64,000 nucleotides of DNA from Bacteroidota bacterium (GCA_023251435.1 JAHEYU010000028.1:1-64000); one strand, 5' to 3'; counted from the stretch's first letter, positions 7,643-16,352 are shown. Numbers and translations are program-made. Notes: a model not told the origin generated them from the letters alone.

Positions 7643-8173
7643 ATGACTGAGATTTCGAAAAATATACTGCTTATTTCAGGCTCCGGACGGAACATCGGGA
7701 AAACGAGTTTCATTCGCCGGGTGATAGCACAAAATGCAGATAAAAAACCTGTTGCCATCAAAATTACTCCACATTTCCATGAACCTACCGACGGATTGGT
7801 TGCAGTTTCGATCAATGACGGTTTTCGGGTTTATCAGGAAACAAATAATTCGTCTGACAAAGACAGCTCCTTGTTTTTGCAGGCTGGTGCCGAAAAAGTA
7901 TTTTACATTCAAACTTCTGATTTATACCTGAATGAGGCCTTCAGTTACATTGCAAATTTACTTTCAGCGCAACAACCAGTTATTGTAGAGTCAGCAGCTT
8001 TACGCAAATACATTGTTCCCGGGCTTTATATTTTCATTCAGAAAAAGGACGAAGACACTAAACAATCGGCCCTTGAAATGCAAAAACTGGCTGATAGGTC
8101 AATTGATTCTGAAAGCGGCCAATTCAGTATTGACCCGGCATTACTCACTTTTAATCAGACTTGGAAATTATGA
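7643..8173 (+). CDS. P-loop protein, MobB-like, of the molybdopterin operon
   Basis: About 176 residues. Near the N-terminus, SGSGRNIGKTSFIRR is a Walker A loop of the kind seen in MobB, the GTP-binding adaptor of molybdopterin guanine dinucleotide synthesis. SSLFLQAGAEKVFYIQ recalls the substrate-facing part of MobB. The rest is divergent. The ATG at 7643 is preferred over a TTG at 7628. It is first in the operon behind the riboswitch, and its stop overlaps the moeA start (ATGA). Exact function is uncertain, but a cofactor-related role is well supported by context. Confidence 0.6.
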   Translation: MTEISKNILLISGSGRNIGKTSFIRRVIAQNADKKPVAIKITPHFHEPTDGLVAVSINDGFRVYQETNNSSDKDSSLFLQAGAEKVFYIQTSDLYLNEAFSYIANLLSAQQPVIVESAALRKYIVPGLYIFIQKKDEDTKQSALEMQKLADRSIDSESGQFSIDPALLTFNQTWKL

Positions 8174-9345
8174 TAACATTAGAGCAAGCCATTGAAATTG
8201 CTTTTACTAACGCAGTGACTTTGGACATTGAAAAGGTTGATTTCATGCAGTCGGCCGGATGCATTCTGGCGCAGGATGTTTTTGCCGATGCCGATATGCC
8301 ACCTTTCAACAAATCGGCAATGGACGGATATGCTTGTCGTAGTGCAGATTTGGCGCTGGAACTTTCAGTTGTTGAGGTGATTCCGGCAGGTTATTCTCCG
8401 ACAAAAAAGATAGGACCAGGTGAATGTTCCAAAATTATGACCGGCGCACAGGTTCCCGAAGGTGCCGACAAGGTTTTTATGGTCGAATATTCAGTAGAAA
8501 CCGCTCCGGGGAAAGTGCGTTTTTCAGGAGAAAAAACCAACCCGAATATCTGTCAGAAAGGCGAAGACCTGAAAGCAGGCGATCTGGTTTTAAGTTCAGG
8601 AATATGGCTTAAACCGCAGCACATTGCCATGCTGGCATCGGTTGGATGCGTTCGGCCAACAGTTTACAAAAAACCACAAATCGGAATTATTTCAACCGGT
8701 TCAGAACTTGTTAATCCGGAACAGAAACCGCAGTCATCGCAAATTCGCAATTCAAACGGGCCGCAGCTTTACACACAGGCAACAGCTGTCGGATTTCCGG
8801 CTAATTACTACGGAATTGTGCCAGACGATAAGCAACTGACCCGTGAAATCATCCTGAAATCGGTAGCCGAAAACGATGTGACCATACTTTCAGGCGGCGT
8901 TTCGGTGGGCGATTTTGATTTTGTGCCACAGATTATCAGCGACTTGGGTTTCGAAATACATTTCAATAAAATCAGTATCAAACCCGGGCAGCATACCACA
9001 TTTGCATCGAAGGGGAAAAAATACATCGTCGGCTTGCCCGGAAACCCGGTTTCGTCATTCATTCAATTCGAGGTTTTTGTTTTGCCATTTCTCCGGAAGC
9101 TGATGAATTACACCCAACACGAAACCCGGATGGCATTGCCGATGAGTCATAAATTCAGCCGGAAGAAATCAGATCGGGAAGAATGTTTGCCAGTTCAGAT
9201 AACAGAACAGGATGAGGTTCGAATGGTTGATTATCATGGATCAGCGCACATTCATGCCTATCATCAGGCATCTGGGTTTATTAATATTCCGGCAGGAAAA
9301 ACGGAAATAAAAAAAGGAGAAATCGTTTATGTTCGACCGTTATAA
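8170..9345 (+). CDS. moeA: Molybdopterin molybdenumtransferase MoeA
   Basis: About 391 residues, the family's usual length. Conserved signatures are MPPFNKSAMDGYA near the N-terminus, PEGADKVFMVE, GIISTGSEL, and the catalytic TILSGGVSVGDFDFV. The glycine-rich GLPGNPVSSF is also present. MoeA inserts molybdate into adenylylated molybdopterin. The ATG at 8170 overlaps the previous stop; a TTG at 8161 is less likely. Its 3' end overlaps moaA by 17 bases, so the genes are translationally linked. Confidence 0.94.
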   Translation: MITLEQAIEIAFTNAVTLDIEKVDFMQSAGCILAQDVFADADMPPFNKSAMDGYACRSADLALELSVVEVIPAGYSPTKKIGPGECSKIMTGAQVPEGADKVFMVEYSVETAPGKVRFSGEKTNPNICQKGEDLKAGDLVLSSGIWLKPQHIAMLASVGCVRPTVYKKPQIGIISTGSELVNPEQKPQSSQIRNSNGPQLYTQATAVGFPANYYGIVPDDKQLTREIILKSVAENDVTILSGGVSVGDFDFVPQIISDLGFEIHFNKISIKPGQHTTFASKGKKYIVGLPGNPVSSFIQFEVFVLPFLRKLMNYTQHETRMALPMSHKFSRKKSDREECLPVQITEQDEVRMVDYHGSAHIHAYHQASGFINIPAGKTEIKKGEIVYVRPL

Positions 9346-10126
9346 CCGGGTCATCAATTATTTGCGTATTTCGGTAACCGACCGCTGCAACCTTCGCTGT
9401 ACCTATTGTATGCCCGAAGATGGCATTCAGTTACTCGATCATTCCGATATCCTGAGTTTTGAAGAAATCGCTGATTTTACACGGATGGCTGTGGCCAACG
9501 GAATTACCAAAGTACGGTTGACGGGTGGCGAACCGCTGGTACGAAAAAACATCGTCGAACTGGTTGCAATGCTTGCAGCAATCGACGGTTTAGAAGATTT
9601 GTCGATGACCACGAATGGAGTTCTTCTTTCGAAATTTGCCGTTGATCTTAAAAAAGCAGGACTCAACCGGATCAACATCAGTTTGGATACCGTTAATCCC
9701 GATAATTTTTGCCATATCACCCGAAACGGAGAACTGGCACAGGTTCTGGAAGGAATTGAGGCTGCCCGGAATGTTGGTTTGGAGCCAATAAAAATAAATT
9801 GTGTATTGCTTGGGCAGCCCGATGAAGAGACAAAAAAGCTAAAAGCCTATTGTGAGAATCGTGGTCTAAGTCTTCGGTTTATTCACCAGATGAATCTGAA
9901 AACCGGAGAGTTTTCGACTGTTGAAGGGGGCGAAGGGGGAAACTGCAAAAAATGCAACCGCGTCCGCTTGTTGGCCAATGGCGATATCAAACCCTGTTTG
10001 TTCAGCGATCTGGCCTATAATATTCGAAAACTGGGGCATCAGGAAGCGCTGAATCTTACTTTGGGCAATAAACCCCGAAGCGGGACTTACAACCAATCGG
10101 GGGAATTTTATAATATTGGAGGATAG
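9329..10126 (+). CDS. moaA: GTP 3',8-cyclase MoaA, short form
   Basis: 265 residues, about 60 shorter than classical MoaA (320-330). The radical SAM cluster motif CNLRCTYC, the GTP/SAM-site TGGEPL and the C-terminal cluster motif C-x2-C-x13-C (CKKCNRVRL...KPC) are all present. The GG tail needed for catalysis in MoaA ends the protein (YNIGG). The missing block is between the end of the barrel (LRFIHQMNL) and the C-terminal cluster. MoaA and MoaC convert GTP to cyclic pyranopterin monophosphate. It overlaps moeA, and moaC follows after a repeat-like gap. It is probably active, since all cluster ligands remain. Confidence 0.88.
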   Translation: MFDRYNRVINYLRISVTDRCNLRCTYCMPEDGIQLLDHSDILSFEEIADFTRMAVANGITKVRLTGGEPLVRKNIVELVAMLAAIDGLEDLSMTTNGVLLSKFAVDLKKAGLNRINISLDTVNPDNFCHITRNGELAQVLEGIEAARNVGLEPIKINCVLLGQPDEETKKLKAYCENRGLSLRFIHQMNLKTGEFSTVEGGEGGNCKKCNRVRLLANGDIKPCLFSDLAYNIRKLGHQEALNLTLGNKPRSGTYNQSGEFYNIGG

Positions 10127-10127
10127 C

Positions 10128-10190
10128 GACTTGCGACTAGCTTCTGGTAGCCAGCTGCTAGTTGCTAATTGCCAGCAGCTATAAACTAAA
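10128..10190. repeat. Word-like intergenic repeat (GCTAGTTGC / CAGCTGCTAG)
   Basis: The moaA-moaC gap holds iterated GACTAGCTTCTGGTAGCCAGC / GCTGCTAGTTGCTAATTGCCAGC words able to form hairpins. A relative lies at 25430-25490 between paaK and the ACT gene. Confidence 0.45.
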
Positions 10191-10199
10191 ATAGAGACT

Positions 10200-10646
10200 A
10201 TGAAAAAACTATCACATACCGACGAAAAAGGAAAGGCAAAAATGGTTGATGTCAGCCAAAAGCCTGATCAGGAAAGAGAAGCTGTTGCCTGCGGTTTTAT
10301 TAAGCTTCAGGCTGAAACGATTGAATTAATCCGTCAGAACCAGATGAAAAAGGGCGATGTGCTCACTGTTGCCGAAATTGCGGGAATTCAGGGGGCGAAA
10401 CGCACCGGGGAATTGATTCCACTCTGTCACCCGCTGCAACTCTGGAAAATAGATGTAAAATGCACCCTTCAGGAAAATGGAGTGCAGGCAGAATGCACAA
10501 CGCTTTGCTTTGGCAAGACCGGTGTTGAAATGGAAGCGCTTACAGGGGTGAATGTTGCGCTGCTCACGGTTTACGACATGTGCAAAGCAGTCGATAAAGA
10601 AATGGTGATCGAAAATGTTCATCTGGTAACAAAAACGAAAAAGTAA
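10200..10646 (+). CDS. moaC: Cyclic pyranopterin monophosphate synthase MoaC
   Basis: 148 residues. It contains KRTGELIPLCHPL, the conserved active-site block, and GKTGVEMEALTGV followed by ALLTVYDMCKAVDK. It acts after MoaA to form cyclic pyranopterin monophosphate. It is 4 bases before the MOSC-MogA fusion gene. Confidence 0.95.
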   Translation: MKKLSHTDEKGKAKMVDVSQKPDQEREAVACGFIKLQAETIELIRQNQMKKGDVLTVAEIAGIQGAKRTGELIPLCHPLQLWKIDVKCTLQENGVQAECTTLCFGKTGVEMEALTGVNVALLTVYDMCKAVDKEMVIENVHLVTKTKK

Positions 10647-10649
10647 ACA

Positions 10650-11627
10650 ATGGCAACAGAGAACCGACAACAAGACAACAAGACAACAAGACAACACAAT
10701 TTCATAAAAGTCCTTTCCGTCAACGTTTCCGAAAAAAAAGGAACGTTTAAAAAACCGGTTGAATTTATCCAACTCACCGAAATTGGCGTAGTTGGTGATG
10801 CCCATTCAGGGAAATGGCACCGGCAGGTTAGTTTACTGGCATCCGAAAGTATTTCCAAATTTTCGGAAGAAGCGGGTCGTTCGATAAAATATGGCGAGTT
10901 TGCTGAAAACATTACCACCGAAGGACTTTTACTGCACGAATGTAAACCGCTCGACCGGTTTATGAATGATCATCTGGAATTGGAAGTCACACAGATCGGT
11001 AAAAAATGCCACGGCGACAACTGTTCTATTTTTCGTGAAGTAGGCAATTGTGTGATGCCCAAAGAAGGAATATTTGCCCGTGTAATCAGAGGTGGAAATC
11101 TCAAAGCTGGCGACCAGCTGGACTATCTTCGCAAAGTAATCAACATTCACATTATCACCCTTAGCGATCGTGCCAGCGCCGGAGAATACGCAGACAAAAG
11201 CGGTCCGCAAATCCGCAACCTTGCAGAAAAGTATCTTTCAGGAATCAATCGTCCGACAGAATTCACACACCATTTGATACCCGACAATCCTGAAAGACTT
11301 ACATTGCTGATAAAAAATGCAATATTGGAGGGAGCCGACGTAATTTTCACTACCGGAGGTACCGGAATCGGACCCCGGGATATTACTCCGGAAACAGTTC
11401 GTCCCCTGCTCGAAAAAGAAATTCCGGGAATCATGGAACTGATCCGGGTAAAATACGGGATGGAAAAACCGGCTGCGCTTTTGAGTCGCGGCATTGCCGG
11501 TGTTTCAGGAAAGACGCTGATTTACTGCCTTCCTGGAAGTGTGAAAGCAGTAACCGAATATTGTAACGAAATTTTGCCCACCATCGAACACTCTATTTAC
11601 ATGATTGAAGGAATTGACAGCCATTAA
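10650..11627 (+). CDS. MOSC domain fused to MogA/MoaB-like domain
   Basis: 325 residues. The N-terminal half (about 20-150) is a MOSC domain with GVVGDAHSGKWHRQVSLLA and the Cys-containing QIGKKCHGDNCSIF. MOSC proteins bind or transfer sulfur and sulfur-cofactor species. The C-terminal half (about 160-325) is a MogA/MoaB molybdopterin adenylyltransferase with IITLSDRASAGEYADKSGP and TTGGTGIGPRDITPE. The fusion would supply adenylylated molybdopterin to MoeA, encoded earlier in the same operon. Genes for MoaD, MoaE and MoeB are not in this cluster. Confidence 0.9.
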   Translation: MATENRQQDNKTTRQHNFIKVLSVNVSEKKGTFKKPVEFIQLTEIGVVGDAHSGKWHRQVSLLASESISKFSEEAGRSIKYGEFAENITTEGLLLHECKPLDRFMNDHLELEVTQIGKKCHGDNCSIFREVGNCVMPKEGIFARVIRGGNLKAGDQLDYLRKVINIHIITLSDRASAGEYADKSGPQIRNLAEKYLSGINRPTEFTHHLIPDNPERLTLLIKNAILEGADVIFTTGGTGIGPRDITPETVRPLLEKEIPGIMELIRVKYGMEKPAALLSRGIAGVSGKTLIYCLPGSVKAVTEYCNEILPTIEHSIYMIEGIDSH

Positions 11628-11691
11628 AAATGGTTATTGTAAAGAATATATCTCAAAAATCGCAATCGCTGGTTTAGTGATGTACTTTTTA

Positions 11692-11699
11692 TAAATTTG
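11692..11699 (+). promoter_or_regulatory. -7 box (TAAATTTG)
   Basis: Perfect TAnnTTTG match 15 bases before the ATG at 11715. A weak TTTA lies 16 bases upstream. Confidence 0.4.
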
Positions 11700-11714
11700 T
11701 AAAAACTGAAGGAA

Positions 11715-11942
11715 ATGGGACACAATGCTATAAAACTTGAGTTAATTGAGTGGCTTACCAAACTTGAAAACAGTGATACGCTTGACTATCTCAAAATAGT
11801 TAAGGATTCAAATGAAATGGAACAAGACTGGTGGAACGAACTACCAGAATCAGTAAAAGCAGGTATTCAACGCGGCCTTGATGACGCTGCTGAAGGAAGA
11901 GTCGTTTCTCATAACGATGTAAAATTGAAATATGGCCTCTGA
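11715..11942 (+). CDS. Putative addiction-module antitoxin, orphan
   Basis: 75 residues. The text QDWWNELPESVKAGIQRGLDDAAEGRVVSHNDVKLKYGL matches the typical end of small antitoxins of the Unstab_antitox/addiction-module type (W-x-E-L, G-L-x-D-A-x-x-G-R). No full toxin gene follows. A 17-codon frame that overlaps its stop may be the beginning of a lost toxin. Function as an antitoxin is inferred from the pattern only. Confidence 0.6.
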   Translation: MGHNAIKLELIEWLTKLENSDTLDYLKIVKDSNEMEQDWWNELPESVKAGIQRGLDDAAEGRVVSHNDVKLKYGL

Positions 11943-11985
11943 ATTTAAATTTAATACTATGCAAAATCCTGAAAAGGTCAAATAA
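11932..11985 (+). pseudogene. Possible truncated toxin start downstream of the antitoxin
   Basis: An ATG overlapping the antitoxin's end opens 17 codons (MASEFKFNT...) before TAA. The overlap is where the toxin gene of such modules begins. The rest may have been deleted before the next gene at 11996. This is weak evidence and could be chance. Confidence 0.25.
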
Positions 11986-11995
11986 AAATAAACCC

Positions 11996-12271
11996 ATGAT
12001 CAACGCAATTATCCTTATCAACGCCGAGCGTACCAAAATCAATTCGGTAGCAGAACAACTGGTCAGCTTACAAGGAATTACTGATGTTTATTCGGTAAGT
12101 GGCCGTTTCGATTTAGTGGCAGTTATAAGACTTCCTCACGCCGACGATCTGGCCGATCTGATGACCGAAAAGGTGATCAAGGTTGAAGGGATCACCAAAA
12201 CCGAATCAATGGTAGCCTTTAAAACTTTTTCGAAAACCGATATGGCCAGCATGTTCGAGCTGGGGGATTAG
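11996..12271 (+). CDS. Stand-alone RAM (Lrp/AsnC ligand-binding) domain protein
   Basis: 91 residues covering only the alpha/beta effector domain of Lrp/AsnC regulators: MINAIILINAERTKINSVAEQL, GITDVYSVSGRFDLVAVIRL, then VEGITKTESMVAFKTFS. No helix-turn-helix is present. Single-domain RAM proteins can bind amino acids or pair with full-length Lrp proteins. The gene stands alone between the orphan antitoxin and SOD. Confidence 0.8.
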   Translation: MINAIILINAERTKINSVAEQLVSLQGITDVYSVSGRFDLVAVIRLPHADDLADLMTEKVIKVEGITKTESMVAFKTFSKTDMASMFELGD

Positions 12272-12415
12272 TTTTTATCTAAGGAAAATGCTGATTCCTG
12301 CATTTCCTCTATTAGTCATAGATATTTTTGATCGGCCTGATTCCTAAACAAATCAGATTTATAGCTGTTTATGTCTTCATTAAAGAAAATCATAAACAGT
12401 ATAAATTTGAAAATC

Positions 12416-13117
12416 ATGAAACAAAAGAATCTCGTTCTGACAGTTATTTTTACGCTGGCCATATTACCACTTTTTGCATCCGGCTCATCCGATAAATTAC
12501 TATCGACCAAAGCCATCGACAGTGTTTTTCCTGAACTTCCTTATGCGTACAATGCGCTAGAACCAACTATCGACGCAAAAACGATGGAAATTCATTATTC
12601 GAAACACCACAAAGCATATTACAATAATTTTTTGGCTGCCATTAAGGAAACACCGGCTGCAAGTCTCGATCTAAAAAGCCTTTTTGCTGAAATAAGTAAA
12701 CAACCGGCAGTAGTTCGTAACAATGGTGGTGGTTATTACAACCATAATTTATTCTGGGAAAACATGACTCCTGCTAAAACCGCTCTATCAGGCTCATTAA
12801 AAGCCGCCATCGAAAAGGATTTCGGATCGGTTGATAAATTCAAGGAAGAATTTGCCGGTGCAGCAAAAAAACAGTTTGGAAGTGGTTGGGCCTGGCTGGT
12901 ACTAGGCAAAGACGGTAAATTATTTGTTTCATCAACGCCCAATCAGGACAATCCTTTAATGGATGTTGCTGATAAGAAAGGAACTCCACTTTTGTGCATC
13001 GATGTTTGGGAACATGCTTACTACCTCAAGTATCAAAATCTTAGGGCAGAGTATGTCGATAATTTCTGGAATGTGGTAAACTGGGATGTTGTAAGCAAAC
13101 GTTTCGAAAAGAAGTAA
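12416..13117 (+). CDS. Superoxide dismutase (Fe/Mn type), with signal peptide
   Basis: About 233 residues. An N-terminal hydrophobic stretch (KNLVLTVIFTLAILPLFASG) looks like a signal peptide, so the enzyme is probably periplasmic or otherwise exported. The Fe/Mn SOD fold follows. Metal ligands are the His in IHYSKHH, the His in YYNHNLFW, and the Asp and His of the hallmark DVWEHAYY. The frame extends to an ATG at 12371, but 12416 gives a clean signal peptide. The metal (Fe, Mn or cambialistic) cannot be settled here. Confidence 0.92.
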   Translation: MKQKNLVLTVIFTLAILPLFASGSSDKLLSTKAIDSVFPELPYAYNALEPTIDAKTMEIHYSKHHKAYYNNFLAAIKETPAASLDLKSLFAEISKQPAVVRNNGGGYYNHNLFWENMTPAKTALSGSLKAAIEKDFGSVDKFKEEFAGAAKKQFGSGWAWLVLGKDGKLFVSSTPNQDNPLMDVADKKGTPLLCIDVWEHAYYLKYQNLRAEYVDNFWNVVNWDVVSKRFEKK

Positions 13118-13140
13118 TTTTTATTGCAGAAAATATTTTA

Positions 13141-13171
13141 GTGAGCGGTTGACTTCAAGTCATCCGCTCAC
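13141..13171 (+). terminator. Hairpin after SOD gene
   Basis: GTGAGCGG...CCGCTCAC with inner TGACT/AGTCA gives a near-continuous stem of about 13 bp. There is no T tract immediately after, so efficient intrinsic termination is less sure. Confidence 0.5.
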
Positions 13172-13233
13172 TTGCGTTTAGAGACTTTCTTTCAGTAGTT
13201 TTTTATACCTTTCCGAATCAAAAAATTAAAGCC

Positions 13234-14019
13234 ATGATAGAAAATGTAGTTCTCATCGGAGCCGGAAACCTTGCTACACAGCTGGCTTTGGCTATGTTTG
13301 AAAAAGGAATTGTGATGAAACAGGTTTACAGCCGGAAAATTGAATCGGCCAAAGAATTGGCTGAAAAGGTGAATGCTGAATTTACAAACGATTTGTCACA
13401 ACTTATTTCTGATGCTGATTTATATGTGATTGCAGTGAAAGATTCTGCCATTCAGGAGGTATTGGAAAACCTCAATCTGGAAGAAAACCTGCTGATTGTG
13501 CATACTGCCGGAAGTGTACCGATGAGTATTCTGGAAGGATTTTCTAACAATTACGGGGTTTTTTATCCATTACAAACGTTTTCAAAAAGCCGGAAAGTTA
13601 ATTTTTCTGACATTCCGATTTGCCTTGAATCCAACCATCCTTCTACCTTCCTGAAATTAGAAAAACTGGCTGAAAGACTTTCTGGCTCCGTGAATCAAAT
13701 AAATTCAGAAGAACGGAAATCGCTGCACCTGGCGGCTGTATTTGTGAACAACTTTGTAAATCACTTTTATAACATCGGGGCTGATATCCTTCATGACAAA
13801 AAACTGGATTTTGATCTTTTAAGACCACTAATCCGCGAAACTGCCGAAAAAATTGAAACAATGCATCCGTTTGATGCACAGACCGGTCCTGCTAAACGGA
13901 ACGATCAGGCAATCATTCAGGCCCAATTAAAATTACTTCGCTACAAGCCTGAGTTTCAGAAAATCTATAGCTTTGCGACCGATAGTATTTTTCGGTTTCA
14001 ACAAAAACACAACCCATGA
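13234..14019 (+). CDS. Rossmann-like / DUF2520 domain oxidoreductase-like protein
   Basis: 261 residues. It has an N-terminal NAD(P)-binding Rossmann domain with VVLIGAGNLATQLA, then a helical DUF2520 domain (about 130-260, HLAAVFVNNFVNHFYNIG). It resembles the F420/NADP and ketopantoate reductase superfamily, but no substrate is known for this family. It overlaps the KdsC-like gene by 4 bases (ATGA), a pairing conserved in Bacteroidota. Confidence 0.78.
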   Translation: MIENVVLIGAGNLATQLALAMFEKGIVMKQVYSRKIESAKELAEKVNAEFTNDLSQLISDADLYVIAVKDSAIQEVLENLNLEENLLIVHTAGSVPMSILEGFSNNYGVFYPLQTFSKSRKVNFSDIPICLESNHPSTFLKLEKLAERLSGSVNQINSEERKSLHLAAVFVNNFVNHFYNIGADILHDKKLDFDLLRPLIRETAEKIETMHPFDAQTGPAKRNDQAIIQAQLKLLRYKPEFQKIYSFATDSIFRFQQKHNP

Positions 14020-14546
14020 CCTTCTTTAAAGAACGATTAAAAAATATAAAAGCATTTATTTTCGATGTGGATGGAGTGCTTTCAAGCGATACTTCGCCGC
14101 TCGACGAAAATGGCGATCCGGTGCGAACTGCAAATGTCAAAGACGGATTTGCTATTCGGTATGCGCTTCAAAACGGGTTTCGGGTAGCAATTGTTACCGG
14201 GGCAAATACACAGCGCGTAAAACTTCGGTACAAAAAACTGGGCGTCGAGCACATTTACCTGAATTCTTTCAACAAAACCGAATGTCTGGACGATATCCTT
14301 GCAAAAACAGGTTTACAGAAAAGTGAAGTCCTTTATATGGGCGACGATTTGGTCGATCATCAAATAATGAAGGAGATTGGAATTCCAACTTGTCCGATTG
14401 ATGCAGTACCTGAGATCAAAGCAATTTCGCTCTACATTTCAGATAAAAAAGGTGGCGAAGGTTGCGTTCGCGACGTGATTGAACAGGTAATGCGATCGCA
14501 GCAAAAGTGGTTCGGGCAGGAAATTAAAGGAATAAAGGCAGATTAG
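14016..14546 (+). CDS. KdsC-like HAD phosphatase
   Basis: 176 residues. Short HAD fold without cap: FIFDVDGVL (catalytic Asp pair), IVTGAN (motif II), the Lys of FNKTECLDD (motif III region) and MGDDLVDHQIM (motif IV). GGEGCVRDVIEQV matches the KdsC end. KDO 8-phosphate phosphatase acts in lipopolysaccharide core synthesis. Because the family also holds paralogues with other sugar phosphates, the substrate is an inference. Overlaps the DUF2520 gene. Confidence 0.82.
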   Translation: MTFFKERLKNIKAFIFDVDGVLSSDTSPLDENGDPVRTANVKDGFAIRYALQNGFRVAIVTGANTQRVKLRYKKLGVEHIYLNSFNKTECLDDILAKTGLQKSEVLYMGDDLVDHQIMKEIGIPTCPIDAVPEIKAISLYISDKKGGEGCVRDVIEQVMRSQQKWFGQEIKGIKAD

Positions 14547-14698
14547 TGGTCAGTGTTCAGTGGCAGTTATAAAGTCATTGCTGATTATTTTGTTTCACAT
14601 TACTAGTTTTATTGGCTTTGCAATGAATACAATTAAATGACCACAAATGACTTAATGACTATACTTGAATTTTGAAATATATAAATTGAATTTACCTT

Positions 14699-15280
14699 AT
14701 GCTTTTGAAAAAACTGGAATCCTACGAAATCATCCTCGCATCCAAATCTCCACGCCGCCAGCAATTGCTTGCTGATTTGGGCCTGAAATTCAATGTTCAG
14801 TCGATGGATGTTCCTGAAGATTTCCCTGAAGGATTGGGAATGACTGAAGTTCCGGTTTATCTGGCCGAATTAAAAGCGGAAGCGTTCCGTCCGCTCCTGA
14901 AAGACAATCAACTGGTGATTACTGCTGATACAATTGTATGGCTCGACGGTCAGGTGATGAACAAACCGGTAGATTATGCCGACGGCTTCCGAATGCTGAA
15001 AGAATTATCAGGAAATAAACACCAGGTTTTAACCGGAGTCTGTTTGTTATCGACCCAAAAGAAAGTCTCTTTTTATGCTTTAACAGATGTTTGGTTCAAA
15101 CAACTGAGCGACGAAGAAATTCACTACTACCTCGAAAATTATAGTCCGTACGACAAAGCCGGCGCTTATGGAATTCAGGAGTGGATTGGCTATATAGGCA
15201 TTCATCGCATCGAGGGTTCGTTTTTTAATGTGATGGGACTGCCTATCCAGAGCCTATACGAGCACCTTAGAGCTTTCTGA
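14699..15280 (+). CDS. maf: Maf family nucleotide pyrophosphatase
   Basis: 193 residues. IILASKSPRRQQLL is the N-terminal Maf signature, followed by ITADTIVWLDGQVMNKP and YDKAGAYGIQEW, GSFFNVMGLP. Members hydrolyse non-canonical or UTP/TTP-type nucleoside triphosphates to monophosphates. The third gene of the DUF2520/KdsC group, but with a 150-base gap. Confidence 0.93.
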   Translation: MLLKKLESYEIILASKSPRRQQLLADLGLKFNVQSMDVPEDFPEGLGMTEVPVYLAELKAEAFRPLLKDNQLVITADTIVWLDGQVMNKPVDYADGFRMLKELSGNKHQVLTGVCLLSTQKKVSFYALTDVWFKQLSDEEIHYYLENYSPYDKAGAYGIQEWIGYIGIHRIEGSFFNVMGLPIQSLYEHLRAF

Positions 15281-15350
15281 TAAACTCTAAAATCGTAATT
15301 CTAAATTCATTTAGTATCTTCATCCCCGGCTAAAATAAAAATACTATCCA

Positions 15351-16352
15351 ATGAAAACCAAATCTATCGCTATCGTTTTAATTTTTCTGACTATCTCCGT
15401 TTTTACAGGCTGTCAGCCAAAACACCCGAAAATCGGGATTTTGATACACAGCTACGAAAACGAACGCTGGATTAAAGACAAAGATTATCTGGTTGAAAAT
15501 CTAACGAAACTGGGGGCAGAAGTTTTGCTCGAAGAGGCTGGTAACGATCAGCAAAAACAGATTTCGCAGGCACAGGACATGATTAATAAAGGTGCAAAAG
15601 TTTTGATTGTAGTTCCGATCGATCAGGATGAAGCTGCAAAAATTGTGGAATTGGCGCAAAAAGCAGAGGTAAAAGTCATCGCCTACGACCGTTTGATTAA
15701 CGGCTGTCCGCTCGATTATTACGTTTCGACTAACAGTGTGAATACAGGTGAAATTCAGGCGAAGTACCTGCTTTCACTTCAGCCAAAAGGAAATTATGCT
15801 TTGATTGGCGGCTCTAAATATGACAACAATTCTTCGCGTCTTTTTTTAGGACAGATGAATGTTTTTCAGCCGTTGATGGAAATTGGAGATGTGACTCTTT
15901 CTTACAGCGAATTTGGTGAAGCATGGTCTAAAGAAGACGGATACCGGCAGGCAAAAATCATTATGGAAAAATATTCGGAAGGACTGACCGGAATAATCTG
16001 CGGAAACGATAACCAGGCACTTGGAGCCATGATGGCGCTGAAAGAAGCCGGATTGGAAGGTAAAGTACTTCTTGCCAGTCAGGATGCTGAATTGGAGAAC
16101 ATTAGAGCAATTAAAGACGGTTTGCAAACCTGCACGATACTTAAACCATTACAGGAAACCGCATTAACTACCGCCGAGCTGGCTGTGGCTGTGGCAAATA
16201 ATAAAAAAATAAACAAGCAATTTACTACTGAAAGTAACGGAAAAGTACTCGTTAAATCGATATTGGTTAATGCAACTGTGGTAACCAGAGACAACATTGA
16301 AACAACAGTTGTGGCTTCCGGATTTCATACTTTGGCCGAAATAAACCAATAA
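15351..16352 (+). CDS. Periplasmic sugar-binding lipoprotein (ABC substrate-binding, type 1)
   Basis: 333 residues. A lipobox (SVFTGC) at residues 15-20 marks it as a lipoprotein. Periplasmic binding protein type 1 fold: IGILIHSYENERW, GAKVLIVVPIDQDEA, VIAYDRLINGCPLDYYVS, GIICGNDNQALGAMMAL. It is closest in style to xylose/ribose-binding XylF-type proteins. There is no ATPase or permease gene nearby, so either it serves a distant ABC transporter or it is a sensor component. Substrate unknown. Confidence 0.85.
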   Translation: MKTKSIAIVLIFLTISVFTGCQPKHPKIGILIHSYENERWIKDKDYLVENLTKLGAEVLLEEAGNDQQKQISQAQDMINKGAKVLIVVPIDQDEAAKIVELAQKAEVKVIAYDRLINGCPLDYYVSTNSVNTGEIQAKYLLSLQPKGNYALIGGSKYDNNSSRLFLGQMNVFQPLMEIGDVTLSYSEFGEAWSKEDGYRQAKIIMEKYSEGLTGIICGNDNQALGAMMALKEAGLEGKVLLASQDAELENIRAIKDGLQTCTILKPLQETALTTAELAVAVANNKKINKQFTTESNGKVLVKSILVNATVVTRDNIETTVVASGFHTLAEINQ

